From: Mesorhizobium amorphae
GTDB taxonomy: Bacteria > Pseudomonadota > Alphaproteobacteria > Rhizobiales > Rhizobiaceae
Assembly: GCF_014843845.1 (NCBI RefSeq)
Contig: NZ_JHQS01000017.1
Span: 62,001 to 126,000, forward strand
Direction of reading: 5' to 3'
DNA: 64,000 nt
The notes beneath the pieces are model-generated. The model did not search any database. It saw nothing but the letters and a program-made list of their open reading frames with translations, and had not been told where the DNA came from. Shown one piece after another: positions 1 through 8,493 of this stretch (the stretch's first letter is position 1; each line of letters begins with the position of its first letter). The position numbers and the translations under genes were made by a program.

Positions 1-152
1 CGCGCGCTCGGATTGGGGCGGTAGCCATGGCGCTTGGCTGCGTCTATCACGCGCCGCCGCGTTTCCTCGTTGACCTCCGGATAGCCGTTCAGCGCGCGGC
101 TTACCGTCGTCTGCGAAAGCGCCAGCATGTGCGAGAGCTGCTTCAGGTTCAC
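1..152 (-). CDS. aglR: LacI-family transcriptional regulator, N-terminal part only (probable AglR)
   Basis: Only the first 50 codons are inside the window. Read from a GTG at 152 the protein begins with a classic LacI helix-turn-helix (VNLKQLSHMLALSQTTVSRA), followed by the LNGYPEVNEETRRRV stretch and the hinge-proximal RPNPSA. A GGAGG lies just upstream of the GTG. It is divergent from the alpha-glucoside operon, as aglR is in Sinorhizobium, and a palindrome AAAGCGCTTT sits right behind its start, repeated in the operon promoter. This suggests autoregulation plus control of agl. The effector domain lies outside the window, so the name rests on context and family. Confidence 0.85.
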   Translation of the reverse strand, partial: MNLKQLSHMLALSQTTVSRALNGYPEVNEETRRRVIDAAKRHGYRPNPSA

Positions 153-169
153 CGGAGGCCTCCAAGCCT

Positions 170-181
170 CAAAGCGCTTTT
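170..181. promoter_or_regulatory. Candidate LacI-family operator, regulator-proximal copy
   Basis: The 10-base palindrome AAAGCGCTTT (171-180) lies 19 bases behind the GTG start of the LacI-type regulator, with a central CG typical of LacI-family sites. The same core recurs in the aglE promoter. Probably the autoregulatory site; inferred from symmetry and position. Confidence 0.55.
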
Positions 182-351
182 AATTTTGAATCCGAGCGGT
201 GCCAAGGCTGGCGCTGCCGAACAGAGCAAGCATACGCACTGGTCTGGCCAGTTTGAAGCAGAATTGCTGTTGCGCCGCCATAAAACTGTGCTGCAGTGCA
301 GTTTAGCTGCCGCTTATTTGCCGAAACTAAATCGATTAGCCAGCCACCCTC

Positions 352-380
352 TTGACTCCCGAGCGATTCAATGGCGAGAT
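352..380 (+). promoter_or_regulatory. Candidate sigma-70 promoter of the agl operon
   Basis: TTGACT (352-357) is followed after 17 bases by CGAGAT (375-380), a weak -10. The operator at 389-402 would cover the transcription start, which fits repression by the divergent LacI-type protein. Confidence 0.35.
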
Positions 381-388
381 CAAAAAGA

Positions 389-402
389 CCAAAGCGCTTT
401 GG
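389..402. promoter_or_regulatory. Candidate LacI-family operator in the agl promoter
   Basis: CCAAAGCGCTTTGG is a perfect 14-base palindrome sharing its 10-base core with the copy at 171-180. It lies 112 bases before aglE and just after a candidate promoter. Two matched operators flanking a divergent promoter pair are typical of LacI-family control. Confidence 0.65.
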
Positions 403-513
403 AAGACTCTTCGAAAGGTTGCGGTTCCTTTCTGACTGAGTCACAGTCCTGCGGCGTCGGCGGGCGGAATGGAGGTTCCGTCCGGGTGTTCATGACCACT
501 GGGAGGAATAGCG

Positions 514-1869
514 ATGAAGAAAATGCTTCTGCTGGGCGCTGCGTTCGCAACGCTCGCCCTGAGCCTGCCGGCACAAGCCGAACTGAAGTTCAAGCCGGGC
601 GAGGACCCGCGCTTCAACTGGGCGAATTACGAAGAGCTGAAGAAGGTCGATCTCAAGGGTGAGACGCTGACCATCTTCGGGCCGTGGCGCGGCGAGGACG
701 AGGGCCTTATCCGCACCGTTCTCGAATATTTCCAGGACGCCACCGGCGTCGAGATCAAATACTCCTCATCCGAGAATTACGAACAGCAGATCGTCATCGA
801 CACCCAGGCAGGCAGCCCGCCCAACATCGCCGTGCTGCCGCAGCCCGGCCTGATCCAGGACCTGGCCTCCAAGGGCCTTCTGACGCCGCTCGGCGACGAC
901 ACCGCCAAATGGGTCAAGGACAATTACGGCGCCGGCCAATCCTGGGTCGACCTCGGCACCTTCAAGGACAAGGACGGCAAGCCCGGCTTCTTCGCCTTCC
1001 CCTACAAGGCCGACGTGAAATCGCTGGTCTGGTACTCGCCGGACAATTTCGAGGAAGCCGGCTACAAGGTGCCGAAGACGCAGGAAGAGCTGGCTGAGCT
1101 TGAGAAGAAGATTATCGCCGACGGCGGCACGCCTTGGTGCATCGGGCTCGGCTCCGGCGGAGCCACCGGCTGGCCGGCGACTGACTGGGTCGAAGACATC
1201 ATGCTGCGCACCCAGCCGCCTGAAACCTACGACAAGTGGGTGAAGAACGAGATCCCGTTCAACGATCCGGCAGTCGTCAACGCCATCGACATTTTCGGCA
1301 AGATCGCCACCGACGACAAGATGGTCGACGGCGGCGCCAAGGCGGTTGCCGCGACCGACTTCCGCGACAGCCCGAAAGGCCTCTTCGCGGTGCCGCCGAA
1401 ATGCTATCTGCACCACCAGGCATCGTTCATCCCGACCTTCTTCCCTGAGGGCACCAAGGTGGGGCAGGACGCCGACTTCTTCTACTTCCCGCCTTACGCT
1501 TCCAAGCCTGAGCTCGGCACCCCGGTTCTCGGTGCCGGCACGCTGGCCATGATTACCAAGGATAGCAAGGCGGCGCGCGCCTTCATCGAATTCCTGAAGA
1601 TGCCGCTGGCGCATGAGATCTGGATGGCCCAGGGCGGCTTTGTGACGCCGTTCAAGTCGGTCAATAAGGAAGCTTATGCCAGCGACGCACTGAGGAAGCA
1701 GGGCGAGATCCTGGCCAACGCCTCGACCTTCCGCTTCGACGGCTCCGACCTGATGCCGGGCAAGATCGGCGCCGGTTCCTTCTGGACCGGCATGATCGAC
1801 CTGGTCGGCGGCAAGTCGGCCCAGGATGTCGCCACCGACATCCAGAAGAGCTGGGACGCCATCAAGTAA
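514..1869 (+). CDS. aglE: Alpha-glucoside ABC transporter, periplasmic binding protein
   Basis: This 451-residue extracellular solute-binding protein (family 1) captures alpha-glucosides such as maltose, sucrose and trehalose in the periplasm and delivers them to AglF/AglG. It has a Sec signal peptide with a Lys-Lys start, a hydrophobic core and a cleavage-like AQA near residue 22. The ATG is preceded by GGGAGGAA. It is first in a five-gene cluster in the order known from Sinorhizobium meliloti aglEFGAK, with an alpha-glucosidase, and the substrate inference rests on that. A 10-bp hairpin after the stop (1902-1926) may stabilise its transcript. Palindromic operators upstream point to LacI-type repression. 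Confidence 0.88.
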   Translation: MKKMLLLGAAFATLALSLPAQAELKFKPGEDPRFNWANYEELKKVDLKGETLTIFGPWRGEDEGLIRTVLEYFQDATGVEIKYSSSENYEQQIVIDTQAGSPPNIAVLPQPGLIQDLASKGLLTPLGDDTAKWVKDNYGAGQSWVDLGTFKDKDGKPGFFAFPYKADVKSLVWYSPDNFEEAGYKVPKTQEELAELEKKIIADGGTPWCIGLGSGGATGWPATDWVEDIMLRTQPPETYDKWVKNEIPFNDPAVVNAIDIFGKIATDDKMVDGGAKAVAATDFRDSPKGLFAVPPKCYLHHQASFIPTFFPEGTKVGQDADFFYFPPYASKPELGTPVLGAGTLAMITKDSKAARAFIEFLKMPLAHEIWMAQGGFVTPFKSVNKEAYASDALRKQGEILANASTFRFDGSDLMPGKIGAGSFWTGMIDLVGGKSAQDVATDIQKSWDAIK

Positions 1870-1901
1870 GCCGCCGATGGCAGGCTTACCCGTCGTGACA
1901 G

Positions 1902-1926
1902 GATCCGGGCCTCGATGGCCCGGATC
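1902..1926 (+). terminator. Hairpin after the binding-protein gene (stabiliser or attenuator)
   Basis: GATCCGGGCC and GGCCCGGATC form a perfect 10-bp stem with loop TCGAT, between aglE and aglF. There is no T-tract, so it is more likely a 3' stabiliser or partial attenuator, as often found after binding-protein genes, than a full terminator. Confidence 0.45.
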
Positions 1927-2081
1927 GCATCGTCGGCCCGACTGTAGCGTTTTCATGAAGCGTGGCCTGCCGCGGCGAGTACCCGCCCGGCACCTGCTCG
2001 CGCTTCACAACTGAATCGGCTCATGATCCCGTCGCCAAGCTCTTTCTCGAGTGGCGGATCATGCGCAGGGGAGAGGGACCC

Positions 2082-3095
2082 ATGGCGGCTCAGATTTTTT
2101 CGGCCATATTCGTCATCATCATCGGCGTCGGCGGCTGCGTCGCCTATTTCTGGGGCGCCAACAAGCTTGTCGACATTGTTTTCCCGTCGCGCGGAGTCCA
2201 GGGTGCAGCAGCCATCGACAATCTGCGCCGGCAAGGAATGATCCGTCCCTGGCTGTTCGTCGGCCCGGCGATGATCATCCTCACCATCTATCTAATCTAC
2301 CCGGTCGTCGAGACGCTGAGGCTGTCCTTCCTCGATCGCAGCGGCGGCAATTTCGTCGGCTTCGCCAACTACGAATGGGCATTCGGCGACCGCGAATTCC
2401 GCAACTCGATCCTCAACAACATCGTCTGGCTGGCGGTGGTGCCGGCCGCCTGTACCTTCCTCGGGCTGATCATCGCCGTGCTCACCGACAAGATCTGGTG
2501 GGGCACGATCGCCAAGAGCCTGATCTTCCTGCCGCTGGCGATCTCCTTCGTCGGCGCCAGCGTGATCTGGAAGTTCATCTACGAATACCGCGGCGAGGGC
2601 CAGACTCAGATCGGCCTGCTCAACGCCATCATCCAGTATTTCGGCGGCCAGCCGCAGGTCTGGATATCGTTGCCGTTCTGGAACAATTTCTTCCTGATGA
2701 TCATCCTGATCTGGATTCAGACCGGCTTTGCCATGGTCATCCTGTCATCGGCGTTGCGCGGCATCCCCGAGGAGACGCTGGAAGCCGCGGTCATCGACGG
2801 CGCCAACCCGTTCCAGATCTTCTGGAAAATCATGGTGCCGCAGATCTGGGGCACGATCGCGGTGGTGTGGACCACCATCACCATCCTCGTGCTGAAGGTG
2901 TTCGACATCGTGCTGACCATGACCAACGGCCAGTGGAACAGCCAGGTGCTCGCCAATCTGATGTTCGACTGGATGTTCCGCGGCGGCGGTGATTTCGGCC
3001 GCGGCGCCACCATCGCCATCATCATCATGATCGCCGTCATTCCGATCATGGTCTGGAACATCCGCCAGGCCAACAAAGAGACGGGAGGGCACTGA
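2082..3095 (+). CDS. aglF: Alpha-glucoside ABC transporter permease
   Basis: Inner-membrane permease of 337 residues in the MalF-like family. A hydrophobic helix starts the protein, further membrane segments follow from about residue 60, and the EAA loop (EAAVIDGANPFQIFWKI) near residues 235-250 contacts the ATPase. The frame stays open upstream to 1962, but I chose the ATG at 2082 because GGGGAGAGGGA lies at the right distance and the resulting MAAQIFSAIF start gives a membrane helix. The stop is one base before aglG, so the two permeases are probably co-translated. Confidence 0.88.
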   Translation: MAAQIFSAIFVIIIGVGGCVAYFWGANKLVDIVFPSRGVQGAAAIDNLRRQGMIRPWLFVGPAMIILTIYLIYPVVETLRLSFLDRSGGNFVGFANYEWAFGDREFRNSILNNIVWLAVVPAACTFLGLIIAVLTDKIWWGTIAKSLIFLPLAISFVGASVIWKFIYEYRGEGQTQIGLLNAIIQYFGGQPQVWISLPFWNNFFLMIILIWIQTGFAMVILSSALRGIPEETLEAAVIDGANPFQIFWKIMVPQIWGTIAVVWTTITILVLKVFDIVLTMTNGQWNSQVLANLMFDWMFRGGGDFGRGATIAIIIMIAVIPIMVWNIRQANKETGGH

Positions 3096-3096
3096 G

Positions 3097-4251
3097 ATGG
3101 CCGTCGCAACCGGAAAGTCGTTTGCCAGCCGCTTCGGCGTCCATATCGCGGTGCTCATCTTCGTGGCGATCTGGACCGTGCCGACGCTCGGCATCCTCGT
3201 CTCGTCGCTGCGCGACAAGGACCAGATCATCGCTTCCGGCTGGTGGAATTCATTCGCCAGTTCCAGTCAGACCGAAGCCGGCCGATTGCCGCCGGCCTCG
3301 GCGCAGGTCGAAAAGGACGGCAAGTTCGTCCTCCAGGGTAACATCTTCGGCGAGGGTACCGCCCGCAACGTCAGTGCCTTCGGCGTCAAGTCGGCCGCAC
3401 CGACGCAATATCCGGCCGGCACGACCGCCGATCTCGGCGACGGCGTGACCTTGCAGCTCAACGCCGACGGCACATTCGTCATGGCCTCGCCAAAAGCCTT
3501 CGAGGGCGATCGCGGCCAGCGCGTCTATTATGCGTCGTCGGCGCCGCCGAAATTCACCACCGACAACTACCAGACGGTGCTGTTTTCGGAAGGCATCGGC
3601 CGCTCCTTCATGAACTCGCTCACCGTCACCATTCCGGCGACCGTCATCCCGATCCTGATCGCAGCCTTCGCCGCCTACGCGCTGGCCTGGATGCGCTTTC
3701 CCGGCCGGGCTTTGCTGATCGCCGTCATCATCGGCCTGCTGGTCGTGCCGCTGCAGATGTCGCTGATCCCGCTCCTAAAACTCTACAACGGCGTCGGTAC
3801 CTTCTTCGGCGTGCCGTCGAAGACCTATCTGGGCATCTGGCTTGCGCATACCGGCTTCGGCCTGCCCTTCGCCATCTATCTGCTCAGGAGCTATATTGCC
3901 GGCCTGCCGCGCGAGATCATGGAATCGGCGCGCATCGACGGCGCCAGCGATTTCGAGATCTTCGTCAAGATCGTGCTGCCGCTGTCGTTCCCGGTGCTCG
4001 CCTCCTTCGCCATCTTCCAATTCCTTTGGGTATGGAACGATCTCCTGGTGGCGATGGTTTTCCTGGGTACCGAGGGGGATCAGATCGTGCTGACCGCCAA
4101 GCTCAATGCGCTGCTCGGCTCGCGCGGCGGCGACTGGGAGATCCTCACGACCTCGGCGTTCGTGACCATTATCGTGCCGCTGATCGTGTTTTTCTCGCTG
4201 CAGCGCTATTTCGTACGCGGGCTGCTTGCCGGCTCCGTGAAAGGAGGTTGA
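3097..4251 (+). CDS. aglG: Alpha-glucoside ABC transporter permease with large periplasmic insert
   Basis: Second permease, 384 residues, MalG-like. The first membrane helix is followed by about 110 polar residues (roughly 40-155), a large periplasmic insert absent from ordinary MalG-type permeases of about 280 residues. Five further helices and the EAA loop (ESARIDGASDFEIFVKI, about residue 275) follow. The insert is also a feature of AglG-type proteins and may contact the sugar-loaded binding protein. It starts one base after the aglF stop, with GGGAGGG upstream, and ends just before aglA. Confidence 0.87.
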   Translation: MAVATGKSFASRFGVHIAVLIFVAIWTVPTLGILVSSLRDKDQIIASGWWNSFASSSQTEAGRLPPASAQVEKDGKFVLQGNIFGEGTARNVSAFGVKSAAPTQYPAGTTADLGDGVTLQLNADGTFVMASPKAFEGDRGQRVYYASSAPPKFTTDNYQTVLFSEGIGRSFMNSLTVTIPATVIPILIAAFAAYALAWMRFPGRALLIAVIIGLLVVPLQMSLIPLLKLYNGVGTFFGVPSKTYLGIWLAHTGFGLPFAIYLLRSYIAGLPREIMESARIDGASDFEIFVKIVLPLSFPVLASFAIFQFLWVWNDLLVAMVFLGTEGDQIVLTAKLNALLGSRGGDWEILTTSAFVTIIVPLIVFFSLQRYFVRGLLAGSVKGG

Positions 4252-4256
4252 GAGCA

Positions 4257-5921
4257 ATGCAATCGGCTTTGAAGGTGACATCCAGACCGGACCCCGCCGT
4301 CGATCGTGACTGGTGGCGGGGCGCGGTGATCTACCAGATCTATCCGCGTTCCTATCAGGACTCCAACAGCGACGGCATCGGCGACCTGAAAGGCATTGTC
4401 CAACGGCTGCCCTACATCGCATCGCTCGGCGTCGACGCCATCTGGATCTCGCCCTTCTTCAAGTCGCCGATGAAGGATTTCGGCTACGACGTGTCGGACT
4501 ATTGCGACGTCGACCCGATGTTCGGCACGCTGGCCGATTTCGACGCGCTGACGGCGGAAGCGCACCGGCTGGGCCTCAAGGTGATGATCGACGAGGTGCT
4601 GTCGCACACCGCCGACATCCATCCGTGGTTCAAGGAAAGCCGCTCGAGCCGCACCAATGCGAAGGCCGACTGGTATGTTTGGGCCGATGCAAAACCCGAC
4701 GGCACGCCGCCCAACAACTGGCTGTCGATCTTCGGCGGTTCGGCCTGGCAGTGGGACACCAGCCGCCAGCAATATTACCTGCACAATTTCCTGGCCGAGC
4801 AGCCCGATCTCAACTTCCACAACACGGAAGTGCAGGATGCACTGCTCGACGTCACCCGCTTTTGGCTGGAGCGTGGCGTCGACGGTTTCCGCCTCGACAC
4901 CATCAATTTCTACTTTCACAGCCAGGGGCTGGAAAACAACCCGCCGCTGCCGCCGGAAGAGCGCAACGATCAGACGGCGCCGGCAGTCAACCCCTACAAT
5001 TATCAGGACCATCTCTACGACAAGAGCCGCCCCGAAAACCTCGGTTTTCTGGAACGCTTCCGCGCCCTGCTCGACGAGTATCCGGCACAGGCCGCGGTCG
5101 GCGAAGTCGGCGATTCGCAGCGTGGGCTGGAAGTGGTGGCGGCCTACACCGCCGGCGGCAAGCGCGTGCATATGTGCTATTCGTTCGACTTCCTGGCGCC
5201 GGAAAAGATCAGCGCCGCCAAGGTACGCTCGGTTCTGGAAGCCTTCGGCAAGGTCGCCAGCGATGGCTGGTCATGCTGGGCCTTCTCCAATCACGATGTA
5301 ATGCGGCCGGCCTCGCGCTGGGCCGCCGGCGAAGCCGATCCGACCGCCTATCTCAAGGTCATCTCGGCGCTGCTGATGTCGCTGCGCGGTTCGGTCTGCA
5401 TCTATCAAGGCGAGGAGCTCGGGCTGGGCGAGGCCGAACTGCAATTCGAGGATCTGCAGGACCCGTACGGCATCCGCTTCTGGCCGGAGTTCAAGGGCCG
5501 CGATGGCTGCCGCACGCCGATGGTATGGGATGCCGCCGCCAGGAATGGCGGCTTCTCGACCGCAAAGCCGTGGCTGCCGGTGCCCGGCAAGCATCTGTCG
5601 CAAGCGGTCAACGTGCAGCAGGGCGACGCCAACTCGCTGCTCGAGCACTACCGGCGCTTTCTCGCCTTCCGCCGCCAGCATTCGGCGCTGGCCAAGGGCG
5701 ACATCACCTTCATCGAAAGCGAGGGCGACACCGTCGCCTTCACCCGCCGCGAGGGCAATGAGCAGGTCGTCTGCGTCTTCAATTTGGGCAGCAAGCCGGC
5801 CGAGGTCGTCCTCGGCGGCCAGGCGCTGCAGCCCTTGCCCGGGCACGGCTTTTCAGGACAGTCTGGGACAGGCTCGATCCGCCTCGGCGGCTACGGCGCC
5901 TGGTTCGGGCGTATCGATTAA
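4257..5921 (+). CDS. aglA: Alpha-glucosidase (GH13)
   Basis: Cytoplasmic exo-alpha-glucosidase of 554 residues that hydrolyses imported disaccharides to monosaccharides. GH13 signatures are visible: WWRGAVIYQIYPRSY at the start, the nucleophile Asp in GFRLD (about residue 213), the acid/base Glu in AVGEVGD (about 281) and the SNHD motif (about 344). There is no signal peptide, which fits action after transport. The reading frame remains open upstream into aglG, but the ATG at 4257 has AAGGAGG nine bases ahead and gives the family start. It lies in the middle of the operon between permease and ATPase genes, as in S. meliloti. Confidence 0.9.
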   Translation: MQSALKVTSRPDPAVDRDWWRGAVIYQIYPRSYQDSNSDGIGDLKGIVQRLPYIASLGVDAIWISPFFKSPMKDFGYDVSDYCDVDPMFGTLADFDALTAEAHRLGLKVMIDEVLSHTADIHPWFKESRSSRTNAKADWYVWADAKPDGTPPNNWLSIFGGSAWQWDTSRQQYYLHNFLAEQPDLNFHNTEVQDALLDVTRFWLERGVDGFRLDTINFYFHSQGLENNPPLPPEERNDQTAPAVNPYNYQDHLYDKSRPENLGFLERFRALLDEYPAQAAVGEVGDSQRGLEVVAAYTAGGKRVHMCYSFDFLAPEKISAAKVRSVLEAFGKVASDGWSCWAFSNHDVMRPASRWAAGEADPTAYLKVISALLMSLRGSVCIYQGEELGLGEAELQFEDLQDPYGIRFWPEFKGRDGCRTPMVWDAAARNGGFSTAKPWLPVPGKHLSQAVNVQQGDANSLLEHYRRFLAFRRQHSALAKGDITFIESEGDTVAFTRREGNEQVVCVFNLGSKPAEVVLGGQALQPLPGHGFSGQSGTGSIRLGGYGAWFGRID

Positions 5922-5948
5922 TTTGCAGGGAACCACTGGGAGGAAATC

Positions 5949-7061
<1,113 letters not shown>

Positions 7062-7089
7062 CATCAGGCCATTCGGCATCTTATAGAAA

Positions 7090-7124
7090 CAAGAGCGGCG
7101 GGCCAGGCCCGCCGCTCTTGTTTT
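7090..7124 (+). terminator. Intrinsic terminator of the agl operon
   Basis: CAAGAGCGGCGGGCC and its exact complement form a 15-bp inverted repeat around a single central A, followed by TTTT. It starts 29 bases after aglK, and the DUF680 genes on the other strand also end toward it, so it may work in both directions. Confidence 0.85.
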
Positions 7125-7141
7125 GCTAGCAACTTCGGCGG

Positions 7142-7381
7142 TTAGTGATTGCCGAAGAGGTTGCGGTCGCTGCCCTGGGGCGCTGACTTTTGCACGTCGC
7201 CCGACGAATTCAGCAGCTTGTAGACCGGCGACTCGGTGTTGCGCATCGACGAGGTCTGCGTGGTGTCGATGTTGGCGGTCGTCTGCTTGTTGACGGCACT
7301 CGAACCAACGCTGTCGTTATTGGCATAGGCGCTGCCGGCGGCGATCAGAAGCGCGGCGGCGGTAAGGACAATCTTCTTCAT
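7142..7381 (-). CDS. DUF680 family small secreted protein
   Basis: A 79-residue protein with a clear signal peptide (MKKIVLTAAALLIAAGSAYA) and a short polar mature part ending QGSDRNLFGNH. This matches the DUF680 family (function unknown, mostly Mesorhizobium). The ATG at 7381 is preferred over the GTG nine bases upstream because that GTG lies inside the AGGAG ribosome site. A paralogue lies next to it with the same signal peptide and C-terminal motif; both genes have their own ribosome sites. Probably periplasmic; the role is unknown. Confidence 0.8.
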   Translation of the reverse strand: MKKIVLTAAALLIAAGSAYANNDSVGSSAVNKQTTANIDTTQTSSMRNTESPVYKLLNSSGDVQKSAPQGSDRNLFGNH

Positions 7382-7457
7382 TTTGGGCACTCCTGGATTT
7401 CAGATCCCGGAGCGGCGGGCTTGACCGCCGCTCTGCGTCTCGTCTTGGGATCGACTG

Positions 7458-7664
7458 TTAGTTCTTGCCGAAGAGGTTGCGGTCGCTGCCCTGAACGACG
7501 GGCTGGTTGTCGGCATGGGCCGGCTTCTGGATCGAAGCGGTATGCGAGCCGTCGACTGCGGCGGCAGGCTGGTTCGCACCGTTGGAACCGTAGTTGTCGC
7601 TACCAGCGAAGGCGCTGCCGGAAATGGCCAGAAGGGCGGCGGCAGTGAGAACAATCTTTTTCAT
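7458..7664 (-). CDS. DUF680 family small secreted protein (paralogue)
   Basis: A 68-residue paralogue of the neighbouring gene. The start MKKIVLTAAALL and the end VQGSDRNLFGKN are nearly identical between the two, whereas the middle of the mature protein has diverged. TGGAG lies eight bases before the ATG. The conserved tail SDRNLFG implies that the C-terminus is the functional part. It is the upstream member of the pair; a shared transcript is likely. Function unknown. Confidence 0.8.
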   Translation of the reverse strand: MKKIVLTAAALLAISGSAFAGSDNYGSNGANQPAAAVDGSHTASIQKPAHADNQPVVQGSDRNLFGKN

Positions 7665-8185
7665 TCTTAATACTCCAGTATTTTCAGTTTTTCCGTCCGT
7701 CTAGCGGCGTGTCTTGGGAAGGAAATCGCGTCGTTCGGACAGCCCCGATGTGGGTGGCCCCATGACCTGTTTCCAATCACGAAGTTGTTCCGCGTGGACC
7801 ATGACTCTGCATCTTGAAATTGTACCAGAGCCTACTACTACCAAGATTTTTATCAACTTTATCAGTCGGTTATCAAAAACCCGCCTATGCATCACCAACT
7901 GTGTCGGAGTGCCAGCGTTCACACCGTCCTGCACGCACCGTCAACAGAAACGAACCGTTCGGTTCGATTTTAGAATCCTCTAATAGTCACTTTTCGATAC
8001 CGTTAACCATTTCGACGCCGGCTAAAGTCTGATTCGGCGAGCGAGTCGTGACCGGCGCCAAGGCGGCAGAAGCGGAAGGTCGGCGTCTCTGGAGATGGGC
8101 TGCGGGATTCACATTCCGTGTCGCGCCCGCATGGATACGATGTCGCTTTCATGCCGCCACCGAACCGGCCGTCGTGTTTAGATCA
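7665..8185. other. Long intergenic region without a gene
   Basis: About 520 bases between the DUF680 pair and the cobalamin riboswitch. It is noticeably richer in A and T around 7810-7900 and 7960-8030 than its surroundings. Short frames on either strand lack ribosome sites and protein-like composition. It must contain the promoters of the DUF680 genes (minus) and of the riboswitch transcript (plus), but I could not assign -35/-10 boxes with confidence. Confidence 0.5.
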
Positions 8186-8187
8186 TG

Positions 8188-8370
8188 GCATCTCAGGTGC
8201 CGCTTGGTGACGACGAAGCGGAGAATTGGGAAGCCGGTCAAAACCCGGCGCTGCCCCCGCAACGGTGGTGGAGTTCAAGTCGCAACGGGAGACCACTGGG
8301 CCACAAGCCTGGGAAGGTGTCGCGACCGTCCGCAAGGACACTCCAGAGCCCGGAAACCAGCCCGAGATTT
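8188..8370 (+). ncRNA. Cobalamin (AdoCbl) riboswitch
   Basis: The conserved skeleton of the B12 riboswitch is readable in order: GGTGCCGC (8196-8203), GAATTGGGAAGCCGGT (8223-8238), AACCCGGCGCTGCCCCCGC with CAACGG (8242-8265), CACTGGG, GCCTGGGAAGG, the GCGA and GCAAGGAC stretches, and the B12 box GAGCCCGGAAACCAGCC (8346-8362). It is on the plus strand and ends about 125 bases before gbcA, the only downstream gene pair. B12 would be expected to reduce gbcAB expression. The expression platform is not certain: CCGGC/GCCGG near 8414-8428 and a GGTGGATGG/CCATCACC pairing (about 8404/8455) are candidates. Confidence 0.9.
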
Positions 8371-8493
8371 CTAGACTCGACTGATCGCGGTGGGCGGTCA
8401 AGAGGTGGATGGTGCATGTCCGGCCTGGCGCCGGGTTGCCGCTAATCTTTCCTCCATCACCACCAGTTCAGTCCTTGAACACGAGGACAGGAC

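Larger units (their letters stand above)
153..513. other. Divergent agl control region
   Basis: This 361-base stretch between the LacI-type regulator and aglE carries no credible gene. It contains two copies of the AAAGCGCTTT palindrome (171-180 and 391-400) and a plausible sigma-70 promoter for aglE (TTGACT at 352-357, CGAGAT at 375-380). Reading frames that cross it lack ribosome binding sites and recognisable composition. Confidence 0.6.

Noticed and set aside
1962..2081. Longer N-terminus for AglF
   Set aside because: The 40 added codons are polar and not conserved in style; the ATG at 2082 has a good ribosome site and starts the first membrane helix.
7701..7934. 77-codon minus-strand frame after the DUF680 genes
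   Set aside because: No ribosome site or family resemblance; region is AT-richer and looks like promoter DNA.
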